This document shows, in pieces, positions 1-8,025 of a stretch of 64,000 nucleotides of DNA. Under the pieces are notes generated by a model that saw nothing but the letters and a program-made list of their open reading frames with translations, was not told the origin of the DNA and searched no databases. Position 1 is the stretch's first letter. Every line of letters starts with the position of its first letter. Source of the stretch: Myxacorys californica WJT36-NPBG1 (GTDB taxonomy: Bacteria > Cyanobacteriota > Cyanobacteriia > Leptolyngbyales > Leptolyngbyaceae); assembly GCA_019359315.1 (NCBI GenBank), contig JAHHHO010000006.1, positions 62,001 through 126,000 on the forward strand, in the 5' to 3' direction. A program made the translations under genes and the position numbers.

Positions 1-686
1 TTGCCTGGATCCATCTGGTAAGTTCTGCGATCTCCAAATTGGGGCGCAGAATCCGCCGCATCTCGGAACGGACCATAATACGCCGACGCATACTTAGCCG
101 CATACGACATAATTGGAATGTCTTGAAATCCTGCCTCGTCCAAGCCTTCGCGAACAGCACTCACAAAGCCATCCATCATCCCAGAAGGCGCAATGATATC
201 GGCTCCCGCTTTGGCTTGAGACACGGCTGTTTTTTTCAGCAGTTCCAGCGTTGGATCGTTCAGCACTCGCCCAGTTAAATCGCCTGTTTCGAGATAGCCG
301 CAGTGACCGTGAGACGTGTATTCACACAAACACGTGTCGTTCATGACAATCAAATCAGGAACGGCTTCTTTAACGGCAGTGGTGGCTTTCTGCACAATGC
401 CGCAGTCGTGCCAAGCGCCGGTTGCGTCTGTGTCCTTATCAGCCGGAATGCCAAACAGGATGATGGACGGAATGCCGAGATCGTAAACTTCTTTTGCTTC
501 TTCTACAATCTTATCGATCGAGAGTTGAAAGACACCCGGCATCGACTTGACTTCATTCGCAATGCCATCCCCCGGAACGGCAAACAACGGATAAATTAAA
601 TCGCTTGTATTTAGAACAGTTTCACGCACCATCCGACGCAGTTGGGGATGAGTACGCAGCCGACGAGGACGGTGAGTTGGAAACAT
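1..686 (-). CDS. hemB: Delta-aminolevulinic acid dehydratase (porphobilinogen synthase), 3' end outside window
   Basis: Condenses two 5-aminolevulinate molecules to porphobilinogen, the early common step towards chlorophyll, haem and bilins, in the cytosol. I translated the minus strand from the ATG at 686; about 228 of the usual 325 or so residues lie inside the window, beginning [20 protein letters not shown]. The metal site is the cysteine type: [15 protein letters not shown] at residues 116-130 has Cys119, Cys121 and Cys129, which points to a zinc enzyme. The Schiff-base lysine region [18 protein letters not shown] is present with Lys198 as one of the two active-site lysines; the second lies beyond the window. 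It is downstream of rplU-rpmA on the same strand but separated by a terminator. Confidence 0.95.
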   Translation of the reverse strand, partial: MFPTHRPRRLRTHPQLRRMVRETVLNTSDLIYPLFAVPGDGIANEVKSMPGVFQLSIDKIVEEAKEVYDLGIPSIILFGIPADKDTDATGAWHDCGIVQKATTAVKEAVPDLIVMNDTCLCEYTSHGHCGYLETGDLTGRVLNDPTLELLKKTAVSQAKAGADIIAPSGMMDGFVSAVREGLDEAGFQDIPIMSYAAKYASAYYGPFRDAADSAPQFGDRRTYQMDPG

Positions 687-792
687 AGAGATAAATGCAG
701 GCTTGAGCAGTGGGCAGTATCTTAAAAGTCTAAAACGTTCGAGGCTGCGATCGCTCGCCTATTCAATTACGAACTGTAAAGAAAATCATGAG

Positions 793-820
793 AAAAGCGC
801 CTCCAATTGGAGCCGCTTTT
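793..820 (-). terminator. Rho-independent terminator of rplU-rpmA
   Basis: The sequence AAAAGCG-C-CTCC-AATT-GGAG-C-CGCTTTT folds into a 7-bp plus 4-bp stem with one C/C mismatch and an AATT loop. Read on the minus strand it lies 24 nt after the rpmA stop and ends in four T. It separates the ribosomal protein operon from hemB. Confidence 0.75.
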
Positions 821-843
821 CCACAAGCTGGAATTTCAGAAGC

Positions 844-1110
844 TTAAGCTTCAACCGCAGTAGGATAAACGCTAATCTTCTTACCACTCTTACCGCGCCG
901 TTCAAACGTCACAATGCCTTCGATCAAGGCAAACAGCGTATCATCGCTGCCCCGACCGACATTGTTTCCAGGGTGGAACTTCGTGCCGCGCTGACGCACC
1001 AAAATGTTGCCTGCCTTCACAACCTGACCGCCGTAACGCTTAACGCCCAAGCGCTGAGCGTTAGAATCGCGTCCGTTGCGAGTACTGCCTGTACCTTTCT
1101 TATGAGCCAT
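844..1110 (-). CDS. rpmA: 50S ribosomal protein bL27
   Basis: Component of the large ribosomal subunit whose N-terminal tail reaches the peptidyl transferase centre. The 88-residue product starts [20 protein letters not shown] and contains [20 protein letters not shown], both diagnostic of L27. The frame stays open 14 codons upstream to 1152, but the conserved MAHKKG start at 1110 is chosen. The N-terminus has no cleavable extension of the Firmicute kind. It is 61 nt downstream of rplU, the usual bacterial pairing, and ends at a terminator. Confidence 0.97.
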   Translation of the reverse strand: MAHKKGTGSTRNGRDSNAQRLGVKRYGGQVVKAGNILVRQRGTKFHPGNNVGRGSDDTLFALIEGIVTFERRGKSGKKISVYPTAVEA

Positions 1111-1171
1111 GATTCCCTCTATTGCTTTCTCGTTGATCTTACCGTCTGTCAAAGAGCGGGGCTAAGTTTGC

Positions 1172-1513
1172 CTAGCCTGCTGCCGTCAGCGTTTCACCAC
1201 CAATGGTGATCGACTCCACCATCAAGCGAGTCAACTCTTGACGATGACCGCGCTTTTTGCGAGTTTTCTTCTTGGGCTTCATCTTGTAAACGAGTACCTT
1301 GCGCCCGCGCAGATGACGCATGATCTTAAACTGCACTGATGCACCTTCTACAAGGGGTTCACCAATGCTAATGTCTCCTTCGTTGTTGACGAACAGCACT
1401 CGATCGATCGTGATTTGAGAGTCCGCCTCTCCGACAATCCGATTGAGGTCATAAAATCGACCGTTTTCGACGCGCAGTTGTTGTCCGCCTGCCTCAATAA
1501 TCGCGTAAAGCAT
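1172..1513 (-). CDS. rplU: 50S ribosomal protein bL21
   Basis: Large-subunit ribosomal protein that binds 23S rRNA. The 113-residue product begins MLYAIIEAGGQQLRVENGRF, the typical L21 start, and carries the basic RNA-binding segment KMKPKKKTRKKRGHRQ at about residues 77-92 that precedes the conserved GHRQ motif. It is the first gene of the rplU-rpmA operon, and the 466-nt region upstream of its start at 1513 should hold the operon promoter. No truncation is seen. Confidence 0.97.
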   Translation of the reverse strand: MLYAIIEAGGQQLRVENGRFYDLNRIVGEADSQITIDRVLFVNNEGDISIGEPLVEGASVQFKIMRHLRGRKVLVYKMKPKKKTRKKRGHRQELTRLMVESITIGGETLTAAG

Positions 1514-1979
1514 GTGTTTGTCCTTAGTAAAAGCCGTACAGGTTAACTCGCGTTTGCGAATTATTGGGACCTGATCCGAGCCAAAAAATAGTCAATCAGT
1601 TTACCAGTATCGCGAATATCAGTGTAAACTGTCAACCGATGATTACTTGAATAAATGATTACAGAGGACTACATAGCCTTTGTCGATAATTTCAAATTTT
1701 ACTATGGTCGTTAAATGCTGTCGTAGTGCTTGTTTTGGCCTAAATCAGGAGTGTATGTAATGCAGAAATTAAGCCTTCCATACGCACGTATGTGTATAGT
1801 TAAACCCAACCTGGGCTAAATAAATGCGCGGCGAAGTACTTTCTATATCGACATGATTTGCTTCACGAGGTTGGCATTGAAGTTGGAACGATAAGGCTGA
1901 ACCCTAGCAAGGGTTCTACTACAGGGTGCATTTGCCTTAGAAACTCCACCGCTCTAAATCTGCTCGGAGAAATTTATAG
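1514..1979. other. Intergenic region between divergent rplU and glycosidase gene
   Basis: No gene or RNA recognised. It must hold two divergent promoters. A 7-bp perfect hairpin GAACCCT-AGCA-AGGGTTC lies at 1899-1916, about 65 nt before the glycosidase start, and a near-palindrome ATACGCACGTATGTGTAT lies near 1780. A GGAG ribosome binding site sits about 10 nt before the ATG at 1980. Confidence 0.5.
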
Positions 1980-3950
1980 ATGTCGAATCTCAATCTTGGC
2001 GTCCTAGAGGATGGCCTTAGCTTTAGCGCGATCGCAAATACTAGAAACACCACAACCGGAGCGACTGACTCAAATCTATTCAACGATTCTACTGGCTTAC
2101 AAAATCTCACAGGCAGCAGGAATCTCTCCCGAAGTTCTGACAGCGGCCAAGGGCTACAGGCCCAGTATTACGAAGGTCAGGATCTCACGAATCTAAAATT
2201 AACTCGAATTGATTCAACAGTAGATTTTGACTGGGCATCTAGTTCTCCAGATGCTTCCCTTGAGCCAGAGCATTTCTCAGTTCGCTGGACAGGTCAGATT
2301 CAGCCCAAATACTCCGAAAATTACACGTTCTATACCTATTCAGATGATGGCGTTCGGCTGTGGGTTGACGGGCAACTCCTGATTGATCATTGGACGGATC
2401 ACGCACCAACCGAAGACAGCGGAACCATTGCTCTCGCAGCGGGACAGAAGTATGACATCAAGTTGGAATACTACGAAAACACCGTGGGAGCTGTCTCAAA
2501 GCTCTTATGGTCTAGTGGCAGCCAAACCAAAGAGATTGTTCCTCAGAACCAACTTTATGCTCCAGCAGCAGATCGTGAGTCAACGCCAGCGCCAGCAGCA
2601 AGTTCATCATTTGATGGCATTACAACTACTGTAGATTGGGCAAATGTAGAGGGTTCAACCACAGGACTCGGATTCGGACTCAATGCTTTTCAAGGCTTTC
2701 GTCCTGAAAGCTTTAACAGTGCCGCCTACAAAAGCAATATGTCCTTGATGAAACCCGGGTTGATTCGGTTTCACAATGCCACTGCCATGCAGGACTCCAG
2801 CACCCCTGATGGATTGATTGACACGGCTCATCGCACCTGGGATACCACCAAGATAAAACAAGCGTTGGAGTCTTCATTTTCCTCGTTTGACGCCAGCAAA
2901 CCTGAGCGCATGATCAACATTCCTACTTGGCCTAGCTGGATGGATGCTAATAACGATGGCTTCCTTGATGTCAATCAGTTCGACAATTACGCCCAACTCT
3001 GTGCCGATCTGGTCAAAATCGTCAACCAGGACTCGAACTTCAAAGTTAAGTATTGGGAAGTCACCAACGAGAAAGACGACTCTTATTTCACTCCGTTTCA
3101 CACTGAAAGCGGCTGGGGTGGACTCAAAAACCCTGCCCAACCCGATCGTCTGAATGAGCTGATCGAGATTTACAATAAAGCGGCTGTCGCGATGAAGCAG
3201 GCTGATCCCACAATTCAAGTTGGAGGACCGGGGATGGCACGGTCAGATCTGCAACCGTTCTATGTCCCCTTCATCCAGGGCACTAAAGCGAACCTTGATT
3301 TCTTTACCTACCATCACTATGCCACGGGTAGTGCTTCCACAGCCGACTCCGAAATTTATGATGGTGCAATGGCGATCGGGTCGAGAACGGCCTCGATTGT
3401 TCAAGCACTGAAAGAAGCAAGTCCGACGCGAGAAATTCCAGTCATGTTAGGCGAGTACAACATCAGTTGGACGTGGCAGACACGAGACCCACGCATGACG
3501 ACTCACAAAGGCGTAGTATTCGATGCTTTGGCGATGGTGAGTGCTCAGAAGAACGGGGCAGTAGCGGCTCTGGCATGGAATGAGAAAGATGGCACCTATG
3601 GCAAGATGGGCGATCAGAACGATTTGCGGCTAGGCGGAGCATTTTTGCAGGTGTTGAACAATCGCTTGGTGGGCGAGCAGGTGGCGAGTTCGAGCAACAA
3701 TGAGAAAGCCGTTATGACCTTTGCCGTGAAGAACTCAGCGTTAGGGTACAAGTCGTACTTGCTGATCAATCATTCGGGTACGACCCAAGCGGTGCAAGCA
3801 GATGTTAGTGTCAGCAATCCAGGAACGCAGATAGAGCAATACGAGTTCTCAGAGGCAGGGTCAATTCAGAAGACCGTGAGCTGGGATGCAATTAGGGGAG
3901 GCATGACCTTGCCGGCTGACTCTGTAACCTTACTCACTTTTGCCGATTAG
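1980..3950 (+). CDS. PA14-domain glycoside hydrolase (clan GH-A, GH39-like)
   Basis: Probably cleaves a polysaccharide or glycoside, with the substrate unknown. Residues 55-195 form a PA14 carbohydrate-binding type beta domain (LQAQYYEGQDL, YTYSDDGVRLWVDGQLLIDHW). Residues about 215-575 look like a clan-A TIM-barrel glycosidase: the pair WEVTNEKDD (acid/base Glu364) and MLGEYNISW (nucleophile Glu492) are at the expected spacing, and HHY at 445-447 fits the barrel. A DANNDGFLD calcium-loop-like segment is at 322-330. The N-terminal 50 residues are Ser/Thr/Asn-rich with no classical signal peptide, so export would need another route. It stands alone between terminator-like sequences. Family assignment to GH39 rather than a neighbouring clan-A family is tentative. 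Confidence 0.75.
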   Translation: MSNLNLGVLEDGLSFSAIANTRNTTTGATDSNLFNDSTGLQNLTGSRNLSRSSDSGQGLQAQYYEGQDLTNLKLTRIDSTVDFDWASSSPDASLEPEHFSVRWTGQIQPKYSENYTFYTYSDDGVRLWVDGQLLIDHWTDHAPTEDSGTIALAAGQKYDIKLEYYENTVGAVSKLLWSSGSQTKEIVPQNQLYAPAADRESTPAPAASSSFDGITTTVDWANVEGSTTGLGFGLNAFQGFRPESFNSAAYKSNMSLMKPGLIRFHNATAMQDSSTPDGLIDTAHRTWDTTKIKQALESSFSSFDASKPERMINIPTWPSWMDANNDGFLDVNQFDNYAQLCADLVKIVNQDSNFKVKYWEVTNEKDDSYFTPFHTESGWGGLKNPAQPDRLNELIEIYNKAAVAMKQADPTIQVGGPGMARSDLQPFYVPFIQGTKANLDFFTYHHYATGSASTADSEIYDGAMAIGSRTASIVQALKEASPTREIPVMLGEYNISWTWQTRDPRMTTHKGVVFDALAMVSAQKNGAVAALAWNEKDGTYGKMGDQNDLRLGGAFLQVLNNRLVGEQVASSSNNEKAVMTFAVKNSALGYKSYLLINHSGTTQAVQADVSVSNPGTQIEQYEFSEAGSIQKTVSWDAIRGGMTLPADSVTLLTFAD

Positions 3951-3987
3951 TCTCGATCGGTTGTATTCACAGAATAGTTTTATCTTT

Positions 3988-4044
3988 GAGGGGTCAATTT
4001 TTGGCATTGTTGTGTTGCAGAGATTCGTTGATGGCCCCTCTTTT
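3988..4044 (+). terminator. Possible terminator after the glycosidase gene
   Basis: GAGGGGTCA at 3988-3996 pairs with TGGCCCCTC at 4032-4040 (9 bp including one G-T pair) and is followed by TTTT. The 35-nt loop is long for an intrinsic terminator. Confidence 0.45.
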
Positions 4045-4092
4045 CGTACTTTAAATTAAGCTTCTAAAGAACATTGATGCGTTTTTTGCCTT

Positions 4093-4135
4093 GTACACTA
4101 GTAGATACTCGCGGGCTTTCCCTAATTTAGTGTAC
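4093..4135. promoter_or_regulatory. Inverted repeat just upstream of the PRC-barrel start
   Basis: GTACACTA (4093-4100) and TAGTGTAC (4128-4135) are perfect 8-bp inverted repeats 27 nt apart, ending 2 nt before the ATG at 4138. The position suits an operator or a hairpin over the start codon; this is only inferred from sequence. Confidence 0.35.
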
Positions 4136-4137
4136 TT

Positions 4138-5001
4138 ATGTCGAAGCAGCCAGACGCCGTCAAGCACAGTGACTTGTTAAATCAGGTTGTCCTCGAACGC
4201 CGCTCAATGCAAGAATTTGGACAACTTGAGGTGCTGTGGACTTACCCTCAAATGCATCGCGTGTTGGGGTTTATCTGTCGATCGGGCTGGCTCGGCTCGA
4301 AGAAAACGGCCTTTAATTTAGATCAATTAGACGCGATCGGGGCGAACGGAATCCTGGTGAACTCGAAGCCAGTGGACACCGACGCTGAAAAAGTTCGTCA
4401 GATTGAATCGTTAGTGGGCTGGGAAGTCTGGACAGACAACGGCGAGCGGACTGGAAAAATTATTGATTATTTATTTGATCTCGAAACAGGCGAGATCGAG
4501 CATTACCTCTTTACCTCCAATAGCTTAGGCGGCATTGCGGGAAGCATTTACATGTTGCCCTTTAACTATATTCTCAGCTTTGGCAATCGTCGCGTGTTAG
4601 TGCCTGCGGGCGCAGCGCGATCGTTTGCGCTTTACCGAGAAGGCATCCAAGAAAAGTTCTCAAAAGTCACTGAACTGTTAAAAGAAGAGAAGATCCACCT
4701 GACCCAGGATGTGCGATCGCTGTTTGGGCAAGCCAAGGAACGAGCCAAACTGGTTGCTGAACAAGCGAGAGAAAAAGCTAGAACTGTCGTCGAGCAGGTC
4801 GATGGCTTGATTGACGACATTGATCTAGACGATGCCTCACAACCCCCTGTTTCTACCAGCCGCAATGAACCCGCTCCTTGGGACGACTGGGACATTGACG
4901 CTCCCAAACCTTCAGTTCAAGAACCGCTCAAAAAGCCTGTGAAACCGCCGCAGCCTAAGCCCTCTAAAGATTTGTGGGATGACGATGATGCTTGGCTTTA
5001 G
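4138..5001 (+). CDS. PRC-barrel domain protein
   Basis: Function unknown. PRC-barrels are small beta barrels found in the H subunit of purple bacterial reaction centres and in RimM. Here two copies are seen, about residues 22-78 (EVLWTYPQMHRVLGFICRSG) and 84-160 (VGWEVWTDNGERTGKIIDYL, then IEHYLFTSNSLGG). Residues about 170-225 form an amphipathic, Lys/Glu/Ala-rich helix, and the last 60 residues are Pro- and Asp-rich, ending DLWDDDDAWL. No signal peptide or membrane segment. A paralogue with the same plan (two barrels and a long acidic tail) lies after smc at 62531. The start follows an inverted repeat at 4093-4135. Confidence 0.75.
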   Translation: MSKQPDAVKHSDLLNQVVLERRSMQEFGQLEVLWTYPQMHRVLGFICRSGWLGSKKTAFNLDQLDAIGANGILVNSKPVDTDAEKVRQIESLVGWEVWTDNGERTGKIIDYLFDLETGEIEHYLFTSNSLGGIAGSIYMLPFNYILSFGNRRVLVPAGAARSFALYREGIQEKFSKVTELLKEEKIHLTQDVRSLFGQAKERAKLVAEQAREKARTVVEQVDGLIDDIDLDDASQPPVSTSRNEPAPWDDWDIDAPKPSVQEPLKKPVKPPQPKPSKDLWDDDDAWL

Positions 5002-5093
5002 CTCCATATTCCTCTTTCTGACCGACTACTTTCTGACATACTAAACTTTCTGACATACTAAATAGATACCCAACGACATTCAGGAGATATTGC

Positions 5094-5903
5094 TTGAGTA
5101 ACGCTGGTCTGCCGGGAAAACCTCCCAAAGATTCAAATCCCTCGTTTGATGATATTCCGGTTGCTGAGCGTGAAACCGTTGAAGTTCCGTCAAAGCCGCG
5201 TCGCAATTTGACTGGATTGATTGTGGGAGTTGGCGCGATCGCGCTTGCTGCCTCTGGATTGGTTGCTTATCAATATCGCTCTGCTTTGTCTTCGATCGCG
5301 TCTAATCCGATCTCCCCCAGTCCTGAAGCCTCTCCCAATGTCAGCCCAACTGATGCCGATGGGCGACTGCTCAATCACTACACCTATGCCGAAGCGCCTC
5401 AATCTGAGCTAGAGCCAATTAGTGACGATGGAGGGATAAAGCTGCGCTCTAGTGCTGCGAAAGCTTATCGAGAGATGGTCAATGCCGCTTCAGCCGATCA
5501 GGTTGTATTGGTTCCACTCTCTGCGTTTCGATCGATCGCTGAGCAGCAAGACGTGTATTTCAATGTGAAAGCGGAGCGCAATCAGAGTGTCCAGCAACGA
5601 GCAGAGGTCAGCGCACCGCCCGGACACAGCGAACATCACACGGGATATGCGATCGATCTTGGCGATGGTAATACGCCCGCAACAAATCTAAGCCCTACCT
5701 TTGAAGAAACGGCTGCCTACAAATGGCTGCAAGCCAATGCTGCTCGATTCAATTTTGAGCTTTCGTTTCCAAAAAATAATCAGCAAGGCGTAACCTACGA
5801 GCCTTGGCATTGGCGGTTTGTTGGCGATCAGCAGAGTTTAGAAACATTCTACAAAGCTAGACAAAACAAAGAACAGGGAGCTGAAAATACGAACAAGGGT
5901 TAA
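5094..5903 (+). CDS. Membrane-anchored VanY-family D-alanyl-D-alanine carboxypeptidase (M15)
   Basis: Trims the terminal D-Ala from peptidoglycan stem peptides on the periplasmic side. The N-terminal 36 residues are cytoplasmic, residues about 41-61 are a single membrane anchor (LIVGVGAIALAASGLVAYQY), then a Pro/Ser linker leads to the peptidase. Zinc-site motifs are complete: GHSEHHTGYAIDLG at 177-190 (His181, Asp188) and YEPWHWRF at 235-242 (Glu236, His239). The substrate-binding SAFRS motif is at 143-147. The TTG start at 5094 is supported by a CAGGAG ribosome binding site about 8 nt upstream and by lack of an ATG before the anchor. It follows the PRC-barrel gene by 92 nt. Confidence 0.88.
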   Translation: MSNAGLPGKPPKDSNPSFDDIPVAERETVEVPSKPRRNLTGLIVGVGAIALAASGLVAYQYRSALSSIASNPISPSPEASPNVSPTDADGRLLNHYTYAEAPQSELEPISDDGGIKLRSSAAKAYREMVNAASADQVVLVPLSAFRSIAEQQDVYFNVKAERNQSVQQRAEVSAPPGHSEHHTGYAIDLGDGNTPATNLSPTFEETAAYKWLQANAARFNFELSFPKNNQQGVTYEPWHWRFVGDQQSLETFYKARQNKEQGAENTNKG

Positions 5904-5943
5904 GTAAATCGGCTCTGCTTTAGTTTTCTTACCGTTTATCTCT

Positions 5944-6627
5944 ATGAATCAAACTGGATTAAATCTCGCTGCAATTTCTATTTTCGCAATGACGCTTTCA
6001 GTGTTGCTGGGTCCATTGCTAAACATCTCACCGTTTGTTCCTGCGATCGCAGTCTTCGGTGTCTTGAGCGTCGCGACGCTTGATTCACTGCAATGGCAAG
6101 GAAAGTTTGGTTCCGTTGTCCTAGATTGGTTCGCCAGTTTCTCACCGGATCACCGCGATCGCGTGATTCATCATGAAGCAGGGCATTTTCTCGTAGCTCA
6201 ACAGCTTGAGATTCCAGTTGTGGGCTATACCCTCAGCGCTTGGGAAGCGATCAAACAGGGACAAGCCGGGCAAGGCGGTGTTCAGTTCGATACACAAGAA
6301 CTTGATCAGCAATTGCAACAGGGCAAAATCTCGGCGCAATGGCTCGATCGCTTCTGCACCGTTTGGATGGCGGGCATCGCTGCAGAACAGATCACGTACG
6401 GAAGTTCGGAAGGTGGCAGCGACGATCGCAGCAAATTCCGGCAAATCTTGATGCAGTTGGGCATGACAGCATCAGATATCGAACAGCGAGAACGGTTAGC
6501 CGTTTTGCGAGCAAAAACGTTGCTGCAAAATCACGAATCGACTTACGAGGCATTGGTTACTGCTCTGCAAGAACGACAAACGATCGAATCTTGCTATGAA
6601 GCCATTCACGCCACAATAGAGGCATGA
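5944..6627 (+). CDS. FtsH-peptidase-like (M41-like) membrane metalloprotease without an ATPase domain
   Basis: Probable zinc peptidase. Residues about 7-48 form two hydrophobic segments, so it is likely membrane-bound. HHEAGHFLVAQ at 76-86 holds the HEAGH zinc signature (His77, Glu78, His81) with the same following context as FtsH, and GGSDDRSKF at 157-165 offers the third Asp ligand. The AAA ATPase domain of FtsH is absent; the whole protein is 227 residues. Such stand-alone M41-like proteins occur in cyanobacteria and plastids. It lies 40 nt after the VanY gene and may be co-transcribed. Substrates unknown. Confidence 0.7.
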   Translation: MNQTGLNLAAISIFAMTLSVLLGPLLNISPFVPAIAVFGVLSVATLDSLQWQGKFGSVVLDWFASFSPDHRDRVIHHEAGHFLVAQQLEIPVVGYTLSAWEAIKQGQAGQGGVQFDTQELDQQLQQGKISAQWLDRFCTVWMAGIAAEQITYGSSEGGSDDRSKFRQILMQLGMTASDIEQRERLAVLRAKTLLQNHESTYEALVTALQERQTIESCYEAIHATIEA

Positions 6628-6692
6628 ATGAGAGGAGAGGCATGAATGGCGTCTCAAGGTACCTTTAACCAAGAACCAAGGTTGGAATTGCA

Positions 6693-7261
6693 ATGGTACA
6701 GACCCCTTCTAAAGCGCTAACGATCGAAGAGTTTCTGCAATTGCCAGAAACTAAACCGGCTAGCGAATACATTAACGGTCAAATCATTCCGAAACCAATG
6801 CCTCAAGGAGAACACAGCGTCATTCAAGCCGATTTGGTCGCAGCAATCACACTATTGTTAAGCCTCAAAAGATTGCGAGGGCTTTGCCTGAGTTACGCTG
6901 CACCTTTGGCGGACGAGCGATCGTTCCTGACATTGCTGTGTTTACCTACAACAGGATTCCTCGAAAAACTAACGGAGTTATCGCAAATCACTTCACGATC
7001 GCCCCAGATTGGACAATTGAAATTTTGTCGCCTGATCAACGTTCGACGAGGGTGATGGACAAAATTTTACATTGCTTAAGTCATGGAACTCAGATGAGTT
7101 GGATTATTGATCCGGCTGAGCAAGCCATCTTGGTTTACCCATCCCAAAAGCAGCCGATTTTAGTTTCTCTAGCAACCCCAGAATCTTTTGTTTCCGTTCC
7201 TGAATTTGCTGAAGCAGTGAAATTAACGATAGGTGAGATTTTCGGGTGGTTGTCTCAGTAG
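6693..7261 (+). pseudogene. Uma2-family (DUF820) endonuclease-like gene, split by a one-base frameshift
   Basis: Uma2 proteins have a PD-(D/E)XK nuclease fold and are extremely numerous in cyanobacteria; their role is unclear. The first part, from ATG 6693, reads MVQTPSKALTIEEFLQLPET and EYINGQIIPKPMPQGEHS, then loses the family pattern after residue about 52. The family pattern resumes in another frame from about 6851 (TIVKPQKIARALPELRCTFG, VPDIAVF, WTIEILSPDQ) and runs to the stop at 7261. The bases ATC-AC-ACT at 6846-6853 look like an original ATC-AAC-ACT with one A lost. The catalytic Asp and Glu are in the second frame, so no full-length enzyme is made unless frameshifting or a sequencing error is involved. 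Confidence 0.82.
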
Positions 7262-7437
7262 AGATGAGCACTACCGATGCAAGCTTGTTGGCAGAATTAA
7301 GTTTTTTGCTACCTTAAACGTAATCATTACGAGTTCATTTTAGGACGAGGCACGAACTCTAACCCATAACGGATGAGACACCGCCTCAACTCACTCAAAA
7401 TTCTGATACATTCTCACGCTCTATAGGAACTTCTCTC

Positions 7438-7977
7438 ATGGTCAAATTCGTTGGTATTGCGGGCAGTTTGCGCCCCGAATCGTATACCTTTCAAGCCCTG
7501 ACCCAAGCCGTAGACCGCTTAAAAGCCTTGGATGCAGAGGTTGAAGTGTTGGATTTACGCACAATGAATCTGCCGCTCTCAAATGGCGGTAACGACTATC
7601 CTGATCATCCTGATGTAGAACGATTGCGGACGGCAGTGAAAGAGGCAGACGGTTTGATTTTGGCTACCCCGGAGTATCACGGCAGTGTGAGCGGCGTGCT
7701 AAAAAATGCGCTGGACTTGATGAGTTTTGACCAACTCGACGGAAAAGTGACGGGACTGATTAGCGTGTTGGGAGGACAGCCCAACAGTAATGCGTTGAAT
7801 CATTTGCGGCTCATTATGCGGTGGGTTCACGCTTGGGTGATTCCAGAACAGGTGTCGATCGGGCAAGTTTGGAAAGCGTTTGGACAAGATGGCAAGCTTC
7901 TTGATGAAGGTCTTGCCAAACGATTTGATCAGTTCGCCCAAAGTCTCTTGGATAACACTCGGAAGTTAAGAGGATAA
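7438..7977 (+). CDS. NADPH-dependent FMN reductase family protein
   Basis: Flavodoxin-fold reductase that uses NAD(P)H to reduce FMN, quinones or azo compounds. The 179-residue protein begins MVKFVGIAGSLRPESYTFQA, where GSLRPES is the FMN phosphate loop, and has the flavin-contact motif TPEYHGSVSGVLKNALD at about residues 79-95 that defines the family. No signal peptide. It is 49 nt upstream of pepF and may share its transcript. Exact substrate cannot be told from sequence; ArsH- or SsuE-like activities are alternatives within the family. Confidence 0.87.
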   Translation: MVKFVGIAGSLRPESYTFQALTQAVDRLKALDAEVEVLDLRTMNLPLSNGGNDYPDHPDVERLRTAVKEADGLILATPEYHGSVSGVLKNALDLMSFDQLDGKVTGLISVLGGQPNSNALNHLRLIMRWVHAWVIPEQVSIGQVWKAFGQDGKLLDEGLAKRFDQFAQSLLDNTRKLRG

Positions 7978-8025
7978 GTCAGGGCTAGACAGATGAATTT
8001 GCTGTTGAAGTAAGGAATTGAACCG

